A stretch of DNA of 64,000 bases from Mytilus galloprovincialis (Eukaryota; Mollusca; Bivalvia; Mytilida; Mytilidae): assembly GCF_965363235.1 (NCBI RefSeq), contig NC_134842.1, positions 33,542,958 through 33,606,957 of the forward strand. Direction: 5' to 3'. Positions 1 through 12,065 of the stretch are shown piece after piece. The notes beneath the pieces were generated by a model. It ran no database searches. It had not been told where the DNA came from and saw only the letters and a program-made list of their open reading frames with translations. The stretch's first letter is position 1. Each line of letters opens with the position of its first letter. A program made the position numbers and the translations under genes.

Positions 1-318
1 AGTAAGATTTACAAATAAGTCAACATGACTGAACTGGTCAATTGACCCCCTAAGGAGTTATTGTCCTTTATAGTAAATTTTCAACAATTTTCATAAAATT
101 TGTAAATTTTTACTAATATTTTCCATTGAAACTACTGGGCCAAGTTCATTATAGATAGAGATAATTGTAATCAGCAAGAATGTTCAGTAAAGTAAGATGT
201 AAAAACACATCACCATCGCCAAAACACAGTTTTGTCATGAATCTATCTGCTTCTTTTGTTAAATATTCACATATACCAAGGTGAGCGACACAGGTTCTTT
301 AGAGCCTCTAGTTTGTCG
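1..318 (-). repeat. Repeat D fragment, terminal portion
   Basis: The stretch matches, in reverse complement, the first part of the larger copy at 20908-22690: the run about aagtcaacatgac...gtcaattgacc, the phrase about no fewer than five shared blocks down to the end ccaaggtgagcgacacagg. The terminal AGGCTCT/AGAGCCT hairpin of the family appears here in slightly altered form near 296-312. No gene is seen. It is cut by the window edge. Confidence 0.75.
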
Positions 319-1530
319 AGCCTGCGACTTTTGTCGCAGAAAGATCGACATAGGGCTAGTGATCCGGCGGCGGCGTTAGCTAACTTCTTAAAAGCTTTAT
401 ATTTTAGAAGGTGGAAGACCTGGATGCTTCATACTTTGTATATAGATGCCTCATGTTACGAAGTTTCTGTCAGTCACATGTCCAATGTCCTTGACCTCAT
501 ATTTATGGTTCAGTGACTACTTGAAAAAAAGTTAAGAGTTTTTGTAATGTTACATTCTCTCTTATTATAAGTAATAGGATAAGTATATTTGGTATGTGTG
601 TACCTTGCAAGATCTTTATGCCCATCAGACAGTTTTCACTTGACCTCGACCTTATTTCATGGATCAGTGAACAAGTTTAAGTTTTGGTGGTCAAGTCCAT
701 ATCTTAAATACTATAAGCAATAGGTCTAGAATATTTGGTGTATTGATGGACTGTAAGGTGTACATGTCCAACTGGAAGGTGTCATCTGATCTTGATCTCA
801 TTTTCATGGTTCAGTGGTTATAGTTAAGTTTTTGTGTTTTTGTCTGTTTTTCTTATATAATATGCAATAGGTCTACTATATTTGGTGTATGGATGGATTG
901 TAAGGTGTACATGTCCAACTGGCAGGTGTCATCTAACCTTGACCTCATTTTCATGGTTCAGTGGTTATAGTTACATTTTTGTGTTTTGGTCTGTTTTTCT
1001 TATACTATATGCAATAGGTCTACTATATTTGGTGTATGGAAGGATTATAAAGTGTACATGTCTAGCTGGCAGGTGTCATTTGATCTTATTCTTATTTTTA
1101 TGGTTCAGTGATTGGAGTTAAGTTTTGGAGTTTTGATTTTTTTTCTAACACTATATGCAATAGGTCAATGTAGGTCAACTATATTCAGTGTATGAAAATA
1201 TTTGATGATCCATATATTAGTCGGGCAGGTTTTATTTGACCTTGACCTCATTTTCACGGTTCATTGCTCAGTGTTCAGTTATAATGTTTTGGTCTGTTTC
1301 TTTAACTATAAGCAATAGGTCAACTATATTTGTTGTATGGAAGAATTGTAAGCTGTACATGTCTTCATCTGACCTTGACCTCAATTTCATGGTTCATTGG
1401 TCAATGTTTAGTTCTTTTTGGTTAATGTTTAGTTTTGTAACAGTTGTAATAGAGCTTTATATTAAGGACTATCAACATAATATCAATGATTAGTAAAGAA
1501 GGCGAGACATTTCAGCGTGTGCACTCTTGT
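317..1530. repeat. Repeat I: degenerate tandem array, period about 150 bp
   Basis: At least five, perhaps seven, diverged units follow one another. Each holds the phrases ttgacctcattttcatggtt, ctatatgcaataggtc and tttggtgtatgga; clear unit starts are near 715, 860, 1010, 1160 and 1310. The left end (317-370) starts with tttgtcgagcctgcgac, a hairpin, and a short ggcggcggcg run; the same end is found inverted at about 40822-40915. The short open frames across it are repeat shadows. I remember similar arrays from bivalve genomes but cannot search. Confidence 0.8.
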
Positions 1531-1544
1531 TTTTTTATATCTAT

Positions 1545-2110
1545 AATACTAAAATTACGAGGTCCAATTTGTCAGCCGTCATCGGGTAAAAACGACAAAT
1601 CAAAGAATTCAACTCTATATATAACTAATATAGGACAATGGTGTAGATTAAAAATTACACCACTCCAGACCCTTTTGTTTTCAGCATAATTAAATATTGC
1701 CAATGATTAACAAGTTCCGGGTCGAATCCGATACCGATACAAATAGTATATTCAGCTATTACCTTATCTGTACGTTCCGCATTTGACAGGCGCACCACCA
1801 AACGATATATTTAGGATTTTGCTATATACACGGGTCATACTCAAAGGACTGACACTACTAAATTCAATCATTGTCAAATTGTTCCCTATTGTAGTTTTAT
1901 TCAGCAATCAGCAAGACTTTCTAAGATAACTAATATAGGACAATGCTGTTGATGAAAAAATACTCCATTCCTGGATAGCCAGGACCTTTTGTTTTCCAAA
2001 TAATTAATATTTCCAATAATTGATAAGTTCCAAGTCGACGGGTTCAAACAGAAAGATTTGAAAGCAGAAAAAACTGTGTATCTTATAATCGACATGACTT
2101 ATCAGATGAC
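1545..2110. repeat. Direct repeat pair of about 110-125 bp, 307 bp apart
   Basis: The block 1619-1730 (ataactaatataggacaatg ... caagttccgggtcgaa) is repeated with divergence at 1926-2050 (gataactaatataggacaat ... taagttccaagtcgac). The pair looks like part of a dispersed element with internal tandem units. No coding content was found. Confidence 0.6.
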
Positions 2111-2235
2111 AATACCAATTACTAAAATAAAGCTTAGGCATAGTTATATACTTTAATTCAGTCACGGACCCGCGATATCACGGGTGTGTACTTGTAGATA
2201 AGATCGTCGTTTCTTTTATTGTTTAAATAGTTTAA

Positions 2236-2400
2236 CACTTGTAGTTTTGGGGGCCCCGTATAGCTTGCTGTTCGGTGTGAGTCAAGGCTCCGTGTTGAAA
2301 ACCGTACTTTGACCTATAATGGTTTACTTAATTTTAAAAATTGTGTGATCTGAATAGAGAGTTGTCTCATTTGCACTCATATCACATCTTCTTATATCAA
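2236..2400 (-). repeat. Repeat A copy, truncated
   Basis: Reverse-complement copy of the family that starts gatgtggtatgagtgccaat and carries caagctataaagggc. It is recognised by tagcttgctgttcggtgtga and by acctataatggtttact. Copies also lie at 19199, 29027, 42655, 46225, 51010 and 55793. Confidence 0.75.
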
Positions 2401-2489
2401 GGTATGAAAGTTTGTGTTTATGTTTCAACATATTTTATGTGCACAAATACACATAATTTTAGACACAAGACAAACACAATTATGGTGTC

Positions 2490-2860
2490 ATATAAAAAAG
2501 AAGATGTAGTATGATTGCCAATGAGACAACTATCTACAAAATACCAAAATGACACAGACATTAACAACTATAGGTCACCGTACGGTCTTCAACAATGAGC
2601 AAAGCCCATACCGCATAGTCAGCTATAAAAGACCCGATAAGACAATGTAAAACAATTCAAACGATAAAACTAACGTCCTTATTTATGTAATAAAAATGAA
2701 CGAAAAACAAATATGTAACACATAAACAAAGGACAACCACTGAATTACAGGTTCCTGGCTTGGGACAGGCACATAAATAATGTGGCGAGGTTAAATGTGT
2801 TAGCGGGATCCCAACCCTCCCCCTAACCTGGGACAGTGGTATAACAGTACAATATCTGTT
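2490..2860 (+). repeat. Repeat C copy, near full length
   Basis: Best copy of repeat C in the window. It opens gatgtagtatgattgccaat, continues with accgtacggtcttcaacaat and gcatagtcagctataaaaga, and ends in the block ggcttgggacaggcacataa followed by a cgggatcccaaccctcccc motif. Other copies are at 15800, 27182, 38230, 56185 and 58640. The minus-strand open frame here is a shadow of the repeat. Confidence 0.8.
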
Positions 2861-2894
2861 TGACATATTTACAGTATAGTTAATAAATACATAA

Positions 2895-3015
2895 AGTACC
2901 AAACTCCAAGGAAAATTCAAAATGCTCAGTACTTTTTTTCAAATGGCAAAGTACAAAGTTCAAACACATCAAACGAATGGAAAACAACTGTCATATTCAC
3001 GAATTTGTTAAAGCA
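2895..3015 (+). repeat. Repeat G copy
   Basis: Carries ccaaggaaaattcaaaatg, aatggcaaagtacaaagttc and catcaaacgaatgga, the diagnostic run of repeat G (also at 37668, 43225, 58140 and 63365). It follows repeat C almost directly. Confidence 0.65.
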
Positions 3016-3875
3016 TGCATTCCTATTGTTTAGCATTTGTATAAATTGGACAGACAGTTTATATTTAACTTGAGTTACTGTTTCACCATTAATATTGTAC
3101 GATAGAGAAATTTCGGCTAATGCAGTAATTTGAGTAGTTTAAAATGGTAACTAAAACGGAGATCAGAATTGTAATTCAAGTTGAAATCAGGACGCTCCAG
3201 TATGATCTATATAGATGACAGACCACCAGTTCACTCCCTCAAATTAAGAACGTATGTCATACATTCTTTCACCTGCCGGACAATGGTATATAAAACACTG
3301 ATTAAGTCGTGTCCCTTGTTAAGATCCCGAATAATTTATTAAAATAACGTTTTCATTATAATGTACTTTGTAATTTACGTGTTATTGTCTCAGTACATAT
3401 AATTTAATCATATGGATCCTCGGGGTAAATCTTTTGCTAGAAGTCGAACAAGTTTAATACACTAGGCCTTCTGATCTGTTTTATAAAATGAAAGAAAAAA
3501 ATGCCATAGCTTTAAAATTCATATTACATTTGAGTTATAAGCAGCCTGAAATCTCTTATTTCCATGTAAATTATGTAGGATCATAAATCTGAGAGTGATT
3601 TTTCATATGACATGAATTTATAACTGGAATGTTTCATTTTATTTTATCAAAACAAAACTAATTTCTTTTATATAAATTTTTGTGTAATTAATATACTATC
3701 AAGGTAAAAAGATATGATAAGGATCAGCTTAATTGTATCCATGTGCGTATATTGCAACCTATTGTGATTGCAATGATCACCCTATTTAGAAATGGTTTGT
3801 GTTATATCCACGATCTCGTCAAAATGATCCATTGAAAAATGAATTTAAGACTTCTCCGCTTATCATATATAAATT
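3016..3875. other. Unassigned AT-rich DNA
   Basis: No exon with coherent splice sites, no clear repeat of a family seen elsewhere in the window, and no structured RNA was recognised on either strand. Confidence 0.5.
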
Positions 3876-4030
3876 TTGTAGATGTGGTATTAGTACCAAT
3901 GAGACAACTCTGCTTCCAAGTATAAAATTTAACATTTATTTGTCAATGTACGGCCTACAACACGGCTCCTGACTTAGAATAGGTGCATATAAACGCAGTT
4001 GGTTTAAACTAGCTTTTTGGCGTCGAACCC
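3876..4030 (+). repeat. Repeat A fragment, internally deleted
   Basis: Starts tagatgtggtattagtacca, keeps atgtacggcctacaacacgg and then jumps to the tail block ctgacttagaataggtgcat, so the middle of the family is missing. The rest up to 4345 holds nothing recognised. Confidence 0.55.
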
Positions 4031-4344
4031 CCTCTAGTCTGTTTGTTTGAACAACTAAGGTTGATCTAAGTCATATCACGTTAATAAGAGCATGTTTTAA
4101 TATGCAAGTGATGTATGCACACTGTACTAGCCATACATCAAAATGTCGTCAGATTATGATTCAATAATCGACAATAAACACAACGTTCCCTACTAATAAA
4201 AAAAACAAAACTCATTTGACATCCATAGTAGTCATGTCATCACTTAACCGATCTTTAAGAATAATAAAATCGGTCACAAATTAAAATGGACGACGATTAA
4301 CTAATTGAACTAACATCAACCAATATTACGAGTCCATAGTTAAG

Positions 4345-4450
4345 AATTTAAAGCAACAGTAATATACCGCTGTTCTGATGTCATTAATGTCTAATCGATT
4401 GAGAGAACATCAATCCGGGTAACAAACTAAAACTGAGGTAGAGACAAAAA
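4345..4450 (+). repeat. Repeat E fragment
   Basis: Has the run aaagcaacagtaatataccg, a tcgattgagagaacatcaat phrase and gggtaacaaactaaaactga, typical of repeat E (also at 8866, 10441 and 60345). Confidence 0.6.
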
Positions 4451-5472
4451 TCTGGGTTACATGTCCATAGTAAACCATGGCAATTCACAATATCGTATTT
4501 CCATGTTTCGTGAACACTGAAATCAGGATTCATTTTTTTTATGAAGCATAGATTATAAAATATTCACAGCATGATAATCATGTGTTCTAAATGTCATATG
4601 TATGTAACCGCAACTTTGTGGTGAAAATTTATAACCAAAACATGAATTCTTAGTATCATATTTATTCCACTACCACTTTCCATTATCAATTGAGGTCCCT
4701 GGTAAATACATATCACTAGGTATCATATCTTCAAAATTCACCATGATGATGGAGGAGCATCATTTCTAAACTGACGTCTGATGTAACTGACGTGAAATTA
4801 AAAATTGAACTGACTTTTTTGTATACATATAAGAAACAATTGGTGTCTATATTGTAAAATATGGGGTAATACATTTTTGAACGTGAGGGGTATTATAAAT
4901 ACTAGACAAATTGATAAAATCATACCTCTATTATCGTATTCTATTTTAAGGAAACGCCTTTTATGATCTTTATGTTTGTCAATACAATTCAACAGTCTTG
5001 TATTGTGTAAACATGTGGTTATGAAACATGTACACTAGTATGTATCTAAAAAAAACCAATAAAATCTTTTTGTACACTATGTAGTTTACTAATTGATATT
5101 TGACGATTGTGTAATAATTGTTGTTACCATTATTTTTAAATTGCGGTTTACACGATTGCCATGAGACCTATGATTCAGTTACAATATTTATAAAACCAAA
5201 GGAGAAAGTTTTAGCTATGTTCACATGTCCCGTGGTATTTTTGTCTAGTGCCATAGAATACACGGGGAAAACAATGTCTCAGTGGCGTATTCAAGAGGAG
5301 AGCGAGGGTGGTCAAGGGATCGTTTTTTTTAAACAGAAGTAATTAAAAGATCATAATTGGACCCTGGAAATCGAAACTACAAAATACCCCAAATCCATCA
5401 ACTACATTTTCAAAAGATCTATCTTAATTTACAATTATCAGCAATTCCAAGTGCAAAAAGACGATTATTAGG
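4451..5472. other. Unassigned AT-rich DNA
   Basis: No gene recognised. Near 5280 the run cagtggcgtattcaagagg resembles the CAGTGGCG terminus of the small elements at 9524 and 19244, but no partner end was found. Confidence 0.4.
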
Positions 5473-5545
5473 CAGCAACCATTTAATTTCACGGGGGTAT
5501 GTTTTTTGTCTGAGTCAGACAATTTAACTTTTTCGCGCATAGAGC
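5473..5545 (+). repeat. Left end of a G-tract terminal-repeat element
   Basis: ggcagcaaccatttaatttc followed by a short G run and ttttttgtctgagtcagaca matches the left end of the element at 62783-63191. No right end is seen, so this looks like a solo or truncated end. Confidence 0.45.
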
Positions 5546-5942
5546 GAACATTTTATTTTGTTTTTCGACACTGTCAATGAATGTTTTTCCCAAAATTTAA
5601 CACTATAAGGCATAATGGGGAATATCTGGATTCAGACTATTTTGTTTGTAATCTGCTTGATCACAATGTTTTGCATCAAATTGGGAATCAGAATGTTTTA
5701 TCATATCTCATTCTTAATTGTTACAAAATAGAAAGAGAAAATGGTGTAACTTTGGTTGATGAAATGAGTTTTATCTCGTATATATTTTGACGTATAACAA
5801 ATGCTGCATTGTATTGAAAACTTTAATTAAAACAATTCTGTAGAAAAATAAATAAATAGCAAAGAAGAAAAATAATCACAAATGGTAAACAGATACACAA
5901 GTATCAATATTATGACATTTTATATAGACACCTTGTTCAGTT

Positions 5943-7598
5943 TTAACCCACGCCATGTGTATGAATAGCACCAATTGATGAATAAACACATGTATATCCC
6001 GCTACAAGTGATACATTCTCTGGCATAAGTGTGTAAAGACCATCATTGTGGGATACTGTTCTGAAAACTAACTGCGAAGTGATGATAGGGACGCACTTTC
6101 CAAATCTATTGTCACCTTCTCGTTGAAAATCTATACACTTATAGTTTTGTCTGATTATGCAGGACTTTAATGTTGCATTTATTAATACTGATGGAAATCT
6201 CAAAGGATCAACGTGTTTTCTATAATTCCATGGACAGCTTGATGTATCTTTGATCATATTTGACTTCCAACTTCTGTTAAGTCTTAAACAACCCGATGGA
6301 CGTGAAGATTGAAGTTCTGACGTTAAATTCCTGAGTAAATTGTAATCGTTATTACTGCATGTAAAAACGGCTGCTGCTACCGATAGCAAAGAAAGATGGT
6401 GTATCTACAAAAAAATAAAATACATTAAGATTAATTTTTGAAAACTGGAGAAAATATGAATTATAGCGATACGGAGGTTTGGCACATAACTTATTCGCCG
6501 TTTAAAAATATAATACGATCTGGGTATATATAATATTTTCAAACGCATACACCATAAGGTTGTAATTGGCTAAAACGTCATAAATAATGAAAATTCAACC
6601 AATGCTGTGACGTTATCACCATGAAGGATACGAATAATGCAATTGCTCGTAAAACAGTGAAAATGTATAATATGGTGCTTAATTTAAAAAAAAACATGTC
6701 TTGAATAAGCAAATTGTAAACATATATTACCTCTGTTCATGCGGGGACCGTCATATGACGGGCTTATCCAAATTACCATTACATGTATTTGAATTCAAAG
6801 GCTTTCCTTACCCTAAGAGGTTAACTGTGTGATCAATATTTATTTCGTATATATATATATATATATATAATTGATGCATGTTCCGTCAACCTGAGCCTAT
6901 TTATTGTCATGTTTCATGTTTTAAGGATGATTTGCAGCTCAAAAACGAACTTGGACAACTGAAAGCGGATCAAACTGGTTGTTCTGGAGGGATGGGCTTC
7001 CCTTTGGTGCCTAGCATAGGCAGTTTAGAGGCCTATAACTTCAAATATAGTGTAAACCCGGGGGAATATAACTAATAGTCGTGTTTATTATTGAAATCCA
7101 CATAGAGAACGACTACTTCCTGTTTCAGGTCCTGTTTAAGCAAAAAACCGGGACAAAATTCCTATTTTTTGGGGCAAATAACCTTCTGTAGACTGCTGTA
7201 CCGACTTCAGTTTGACTCTGACGAGTTCGAACGATCTTTCATTTATGGATAGCTTGTATGTTTTGTAATGTGTTGTATTTTATTGACGGTATGCAATAGT
7301 TAACTAATTCGCCATCTTCGAAAGAATATTTGCAGTAGGAGTAAATGAGGTAAAAGTAAGATTTAATATAGAGTTTGGAGTTCTTGAATAGATGTGGTAT
7401 GTGTGCCAATGAGATGACAAGTCACAATTTGTAAAAGTAAACCGTTTTTTTGCGAAAAAATCAAAAGAATGTTCGATTCCAACTATGTAGAACTGGTAGT
7501 GGTTTTGCAAACAACATCTCTAACCTTTAAAACACGGTTTTTTAAAGAAAAAATGTGCAAACATTATTGAAGCCATAAACGTAAAGCATACATACCAT
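5943..7598 (-). CDS. Interleukin-17-like secreted cytokine
   Basis: The main exon runs 6404 to 5943 (stop TAA at 5945-5943) after a pyrimidine-rich acceptor ending TTTTTTTGTAG. It encodes about 153 residues. The start is hydrophobic (HHLSLLSVAAAVFTC), as in a signal peptide. The IL-17 core follows: CPWNYRKHVDPLRFPSVL, then INATLKSC, a C-x-P-I stretch (GKCVPIITSQLVFRT), and GYTCVYSS near the end. In IL-17 ligands CPW opens the cystine-knot fold and the late cysteine pairs with it. Four N-glycosylation sequons (NLT, NRS, NAT, NVS) are visible. An in-frame stop just before the exon means the initiator must be spliced in. The best candidate is a one-codon exon, ATG at 7598-7596 directly followed by GTATGT, which joins in phase 0 (MIHHLSLL...); this first exon is inference. 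An ATTAAA lies about 117 bases past the stop. Molluscs have large IL-17 families acting on haemocytes and gill; which subtype this is cannot be said. Confidence 0.85.
6848..6870. repeat. (TA)n microsatellite
   Basis: Uninterrupted TA run of about 11 units, inside the proposed IL-17-like intron. Confidence 0.9.
7388..7440 (+). repeat. Repeat A 5' fragment
   Basis: agatgtggtatgtgtgccaa followed by gtaaaagtaaaccg is the start of repeat A. It lies in the proposed IL-17-like intron, antisense to the gene. Confidence 0.55.
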
Positions 7599-7670
7599 AT
7601 GTGATGTGTGCATTTTCACAGACCTGGAACTTGTATGAAACCATTAAGTTTCCCAATATATAGTCAAAAA
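7596..7670 (-). promoter_or_regulatory. Candidate core promoter of the IL-17-like gene
   Basis: Read on the minus strand, a TATATATT run (plus 7657-7665) lies about 60 bases before the proposed initiator ATG at 7598-7596, a distance that leaves room for a start site 25-30 bases after a TATA box. In AT-rich DNA such a run is cheap, so this rests mainly on its position. Confidence 0.3.
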
Positions 7671-8865
7671 TTAAGACGTCATGGAAAATTTTGAAAAGGC
7701 TATACCCGATTGCCCTACAGAAACTCCCTAGGTGTATTTCGGAAGAAAATGTGAAGCAAGAATGTTGTTAAAGTTTGACGTAAATGGCAATATGTAAATT
7801 TAAATATTTCTCGTGAGGTACCTCAAGTAAGTTTAAATGTTAAAATTACTTTAATCTATAACAAGATTTATATATTAACTATATCAAATATTTTAAAGTA
7901 TATTTATCTTGTTATTACACGTTATCATAAAAGATTATCACGAAGGAATCCGAAAAGAAATTTGAACAGATATTACTATCGAAATCCTCAGTGTACCCCT
8001 ATGTGATGCAGCATGATTACAAAACCATGAAAACCTAAAATCTTAAAATAGATTCAATTGAAGATTTTATGTCAACAGTAGATATTCTTATTTGTAACGA
8101 GTATTGAAAGTTACTTCCGATTATGTTGAGATTACTGATATGTAGATAAAGGTATTCAATATATTTCCTATGTTTACATTATAAATCCCAAATAATGGAC
8201 TGGTAGATTAATGTTTCCGATAGAGAATTTGTTAATGGCCTTGAGTTTATATTTCAACGAAACCAAACTAAACTGGACTATTCAAGAAAAATATCACTTC
8301 TTCATTCCTTCGTTTTACTTTTAAAACTTAGCAATATTCGTCTGCAGAATTCATCTATTATGTAAAAAAAAGAGTGCATCTATATTAAGTTTAGTTAGTG
8401 CTTTGTCTTCATAAACGATAAACCTAATCAAATGTCCAGGCTTGAACCATTTATATATATCGTGTTTTATTTGGAATTAAGGCCTAATGTGCTTTTATAA
8501 ACATATACATAAATGCTCATGACCGAGTTCTGTATTTTAATTTTCGATATCCTAGCCGCAGAATTCTTTTTTTTTCCAAAAGGGCAACCTATTTTCATGA
8601 CGTTAATGTTGATCCAAAATACACAAATGATAATATTCATGCTCATGGATGAACCATAAATGATAGAAGTCAACTTGGTTCTATGCACTAGTGCCTGAAA
8701 CACCTTCAACAACATATCAGTGATACAAGCTATTTAGGTTTTTGTTCTTTTCGTGTTTTTCCCTCAAATATTACAAAAGGTAGGCAAACGGTACCAATGG
8801 GACATTCGAACTCATAAGTCGAAAATAATTTGACAACCAATATCATTGATAACAAATAAAGTCAA
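7671..8865. other. Unassigned AT-rich DNA
   Basis: No exon, repeat family or RNA recognised. Open frames are short and without recognisable composition. Confidence 0.45.
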
Positions 8866-9080
8866 CAGTAGTATACTTCTGTTCAAAATTGATGAATTGA
8901 TTGATCGAGAGAAAACGAATCCGAATAAGAAACTTAAACAGATGGAAACACATCAACTATAAGTGGCAAACAACGGAACAATAGAAACATTGAAGTGCAA
9001 CAAAAAAAGCAAACGCCAACAAAAAAAAAAAAAAAAAAAAAACTAAAAACAGAGCATGACGAATCCCATTAAAACCGAGG
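8866..9080 (+). repeat. Repeat E copy with A-rich tract
   Basis: gtcaacagtagtatacttct, attgatcgagagaaaacga and aaacacatcaactataagtg identify repeat E. A 22-base A run (9021-9042) sits toward its 3' side. Confidence 0.65.
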
Positions 9081-9164
9081 TGATCTCAGATCTGTTATTT
9101 TTTTGTTATTTAATTAACTCTTCTTAAAGCCTTTTTCTTTGTGTTTACTTTACTTTTGTTGTTT

Positions 9165-9375
9165 AAAAAGAGTCGAAAGATAAAAGAGGAACATTCAAAC
9201 TCAAACTGTCGAAAATAAACAGACAACGTCATGGTTGAAAAAGAAAAAGATAAACAGACAAATAACAGTACACAAAACACAACATAGAAATCTAAAGACT
9301 GAGCAACACGAACCCCATTTCAGATGCTCTAAAGGGGTAAGCAGATCCTGCTCCATATGTCGTCTTGCTCATTTT
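9165..9375 (+). repeat. Repeat F copy
   Basis: Diagnostic runs are aacattcaaactcaaactgt, cgaaaataaacagacaacgt, aaagactgagcaacacgaac and agcagatcctgctccatatg. Related copies lie at 11856, 18795 (inverted) and 36440. Confidence 0.65.
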
Positions 9376-9523
9376 ATTACATTCTCAGATATAATTCTAA
9401 TTTGGTAGGTCTCATTCGGGAAAAAGGTACAGGGTTATAGTTACGACATTAGGAACATATCGTTTATCTTCTGTGAAACAGATATATCATAACGGTCAAC
9501 CAGCTCGAAGTTGCGTCCGTAAA

Positions 9524-9671
9524 CAGTGGCGGATCCACCCATTTTAAAAAGGGGGGTTACCAACTCAGGAAAAAGGGGTGGTTCCAACTATATGTCCCTA
9601 TTCAAATGCATTGATCGGCCAAAATAAGGGGGCATCCAACCCTCGGAACCCCCCTCCTGGATCCGCCACTG
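9524..9671. mobile_element. Short TIR element (CAGTGGCGGATCCA ends), likely hAT-like MITE
   Basis: The left end CAGTGGCGGATCCA is mirrored at the right as TGGATCCGCCACTG. The 148-base body holds G runs, ccaactatatg and attcaaatgcattgatcgg. GTAAA flanks both sides (9519-9523 and 9672-9676), a 5-base target duplication. Termini beginning CAG are usual for hAT elements, and some hAT lineages make 5-base duplications. It has no coding capacity. A sister copy lies at 19244-19456. Confidence 0.85.
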
Positions 9672-9676
9672 GTAAA

Positions 9677-10440
9677 ACATACGAAGGGGTGACTTCAACT
9701 TCATTTCTTGGATCTCTTGGTTTTATAGCTTCCTTGTGAGCAGCAACCCTCTATCAAGAAATCATGACAGGAAATGCAAACCCTGAAATATCGTATCAAC
9801 TGGGAGTAAGCAGGTCCTGATTCACATTTGGCACCCGTCGTATGATCATGTAAATACCAACTCGATTCAGTCTAATTCGAGGTAACATTCGCGGGATTGT
9901 GATTACAAAAGAAGAATATAATTCCTCGCAAATTAGTATTTGAGAAACATTATGATTTGTAGAAACTAAGTATACAGATATTATATATATTGAGAACTCC
10001 CAGATACAGCAGAAGGGTGTAATCATTTTTAACATTGTTGTAAAATTCCGCACACCCCTAATTACAACAAGATAACGAATTTATATATATAGCGAAGCGG
10101 TCCTTTATTCAATTTTGAACCGAAATGTGAAATTGAAAAATGAAAATAAAGAATTTCCAGTGCAACAATTGCTGAACACCGATGTTGCTGCGCATTATCA
10201 ATACTGTTTATTTGGGAAATTTGGAATATTATTGTGTATTTTTTTAATTGTGGGGGACGTTTTATTTTATTTTATATGTACTCATATATATATTCTTTAT
10301 TCTGCGTTTTCCCCCGTTTAATTTGGTAAAGTAGATTGTTAACTGACTGAACAAGGTTTGGGAGTTTTTTACCTCTCAGATTGCCGTATTTTTGCAGCAT
10401 ACGAAACTATGTGACGTTATCTTTTTGATGGCTACGCAAT
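9677..10440. other. Unassigned AT-rich DNA
   Basis: A short repeat F tail (agcaggtcctgattcacatt ... ggcacccgtcgtatgatcat) is present at about 9808-9850. Nothing else was recognised; the 10115-10321 open frame has no recognisable features. Confidence 0.4.
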
Positions 10441-10630
10441 GTGTTAAATAAAGGAAACAGTAGTATACGGCCGGTGTTCAAAAGTCAAAAATCGATTGAG
10501 AGAAAACAAATTCGGATTACAAACTTAAACCGAGGGAACACATCAACTATAAGAGGAAAACAAAGGACCAACAGGAACACTGAAGTGCAACAAAAAAAAT
10601 CCAACATATATAGAAACGAACTACTAGGGG
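10441..10630 (+). repeat. Repeat E copy
   Basis: ggaaacagtagtatacggcc, atcgattgagagaaaacaa, aaccgagggaacacatcaac and actgaagtgcaac mark repeat E. Open frames on both strands here are repeat shadows. Confidence 0.7.
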
Positions 10631-11855
10631 TTGTCTATAAAACTCGTAGGCACAACAACGAACATCTTCCTTCAAATATAGGCACCACAGATAATCACAA
10701 ACATTGACGCATTTACGTAACGAACTTGTAATCTCGTTTTTTATATGATTATTTTCACAATACCAGTCCAAACAATTTTTATGACAATGATGGTATTGAA
10801 AGGTAATTTTATAATAAATTGGACTACAGACGATAAGACATAACACATTATCCGACCGAAAAATAATAACAGAAACATCAAAAATAAAGTGATTGTTGGA
10901 TGTACTAAATATCGAGTAACGTCGTATAGCAATGCAACTCCACACTCGGTATAACAGTCATATTCGGGAATAGGTCACGTTTGGCAATTTTCAGCCACTG
11001 AAGTGCGATTGACAACATAAATTATATTTGCAATGCTTTTAAATTCGATGTAGAAGCAAATGACTCTTATCCAGTCATATACATAACAACATAAAAATAT
11101 TTTACAGAAGATGAATAATTAAGAGTTTTATATAGAGATGTGATCTTTATAGAATAACTAATCAAAGCATTCAAATATCGAAAACTATTTAACGAGTGAC
11201 CGGACAACACATTTTTTTAAGAATGCTCATATGACGCCAGAAGAGTGAAATTATCGAGTTTATTTCACATGTATGTGGAATTATCGTTTTGTTTTCACTG
11301 GGATACCGGTAATTCATTGCAACCAATGTAATAAAAAGCGTTACTGCGTCAATCGTCTAAATGGGTATCTGCATTAAAATTAACAATTTGGGAATACACT
11401 TATATTAAACATATGAAGCAAACTCTCATATTAAAAATCTACACGTGCATGCTCTGTTTCAAGTGACAGAAAAAGATGCAAATTTTTCGCATTTTGCATT
11501 TGTAATAGGTAATATTATGGCCATTTAATAACTTAAGTCTTATGTGATACGTATTTAATTTTACAAGATAATAATATATGAATGGAATAAGGGTTTGTTT
11601 TGGTTTTAAAGACATTTTATCCATTCACAAATAGTTTATACATAGAACGGTAGGCATAGGAAGTGTACTGTACAAATATTTGATGGGATATCAGATACGA
11701 CATAGTAATATTAAAATCTGTTTGTTTATATGCTCTTTCACTTCCATTTATAATAACCTTTATTTGAACTATTTTATTGCACAATCATTAAACACGTGAC
11801 TTTAGTTTTATTAAATTGTTATGTAATAATAAAATCATGCACGTGACAAAAGAGA
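10631..11855. other. Unassigned AT-rich DNA
   Basis: No exon or repeat family recognised on either strand. Confidence 0.4.
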
Positions 11856-12065
11856 GGAGAAAGATACATAAGGGAATTTAAGTCGAAAACAAATTGACAA
11901 AGACCTGACGAAAAACAAAAACGAACAAAACGACACCAAAATCAGCATAGAAAACTGAAGACTGGGCAACAAGGCAAACCCTACAAAACCAGAGAGTGAT
12001 TTAATAAGCTCCGGAACGATGAGCATATCCATCCTGCTTCTCATTTGGCACCCGTCGTATAAATC
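11856..12065 (+). repeat. Repeat F copy
   Basis: aatttaagtcgaaaacaaat, cacaccaaaatcagcatag-like text, aaaactgaagactgggcaac and the tail tggcacccgtcgtat identify the family. Confidence 0.6.

Noticed and set aside
6878-7075. 65-residue plus-strand open frame (LQLKNELGQLKADQTGCSGG within)
   Set aside because: It reads a little like a protein, but no splice acceptor or known domain supports it and it lies in the proposed IL-17-like intron on the other strand.
7596-7598. Alternative start at the ATGAACAGAG + GTAATA motif near 6737-6728 for the IL-17-like gene
   Set aside because: Splicing there would enter the main exon in the wrong frame.
10547-10945. 132-residue minus-strand open frame
   Set aside because: Its start lies in repeat E and composition is that of AT-rich noise; no domain recognised.
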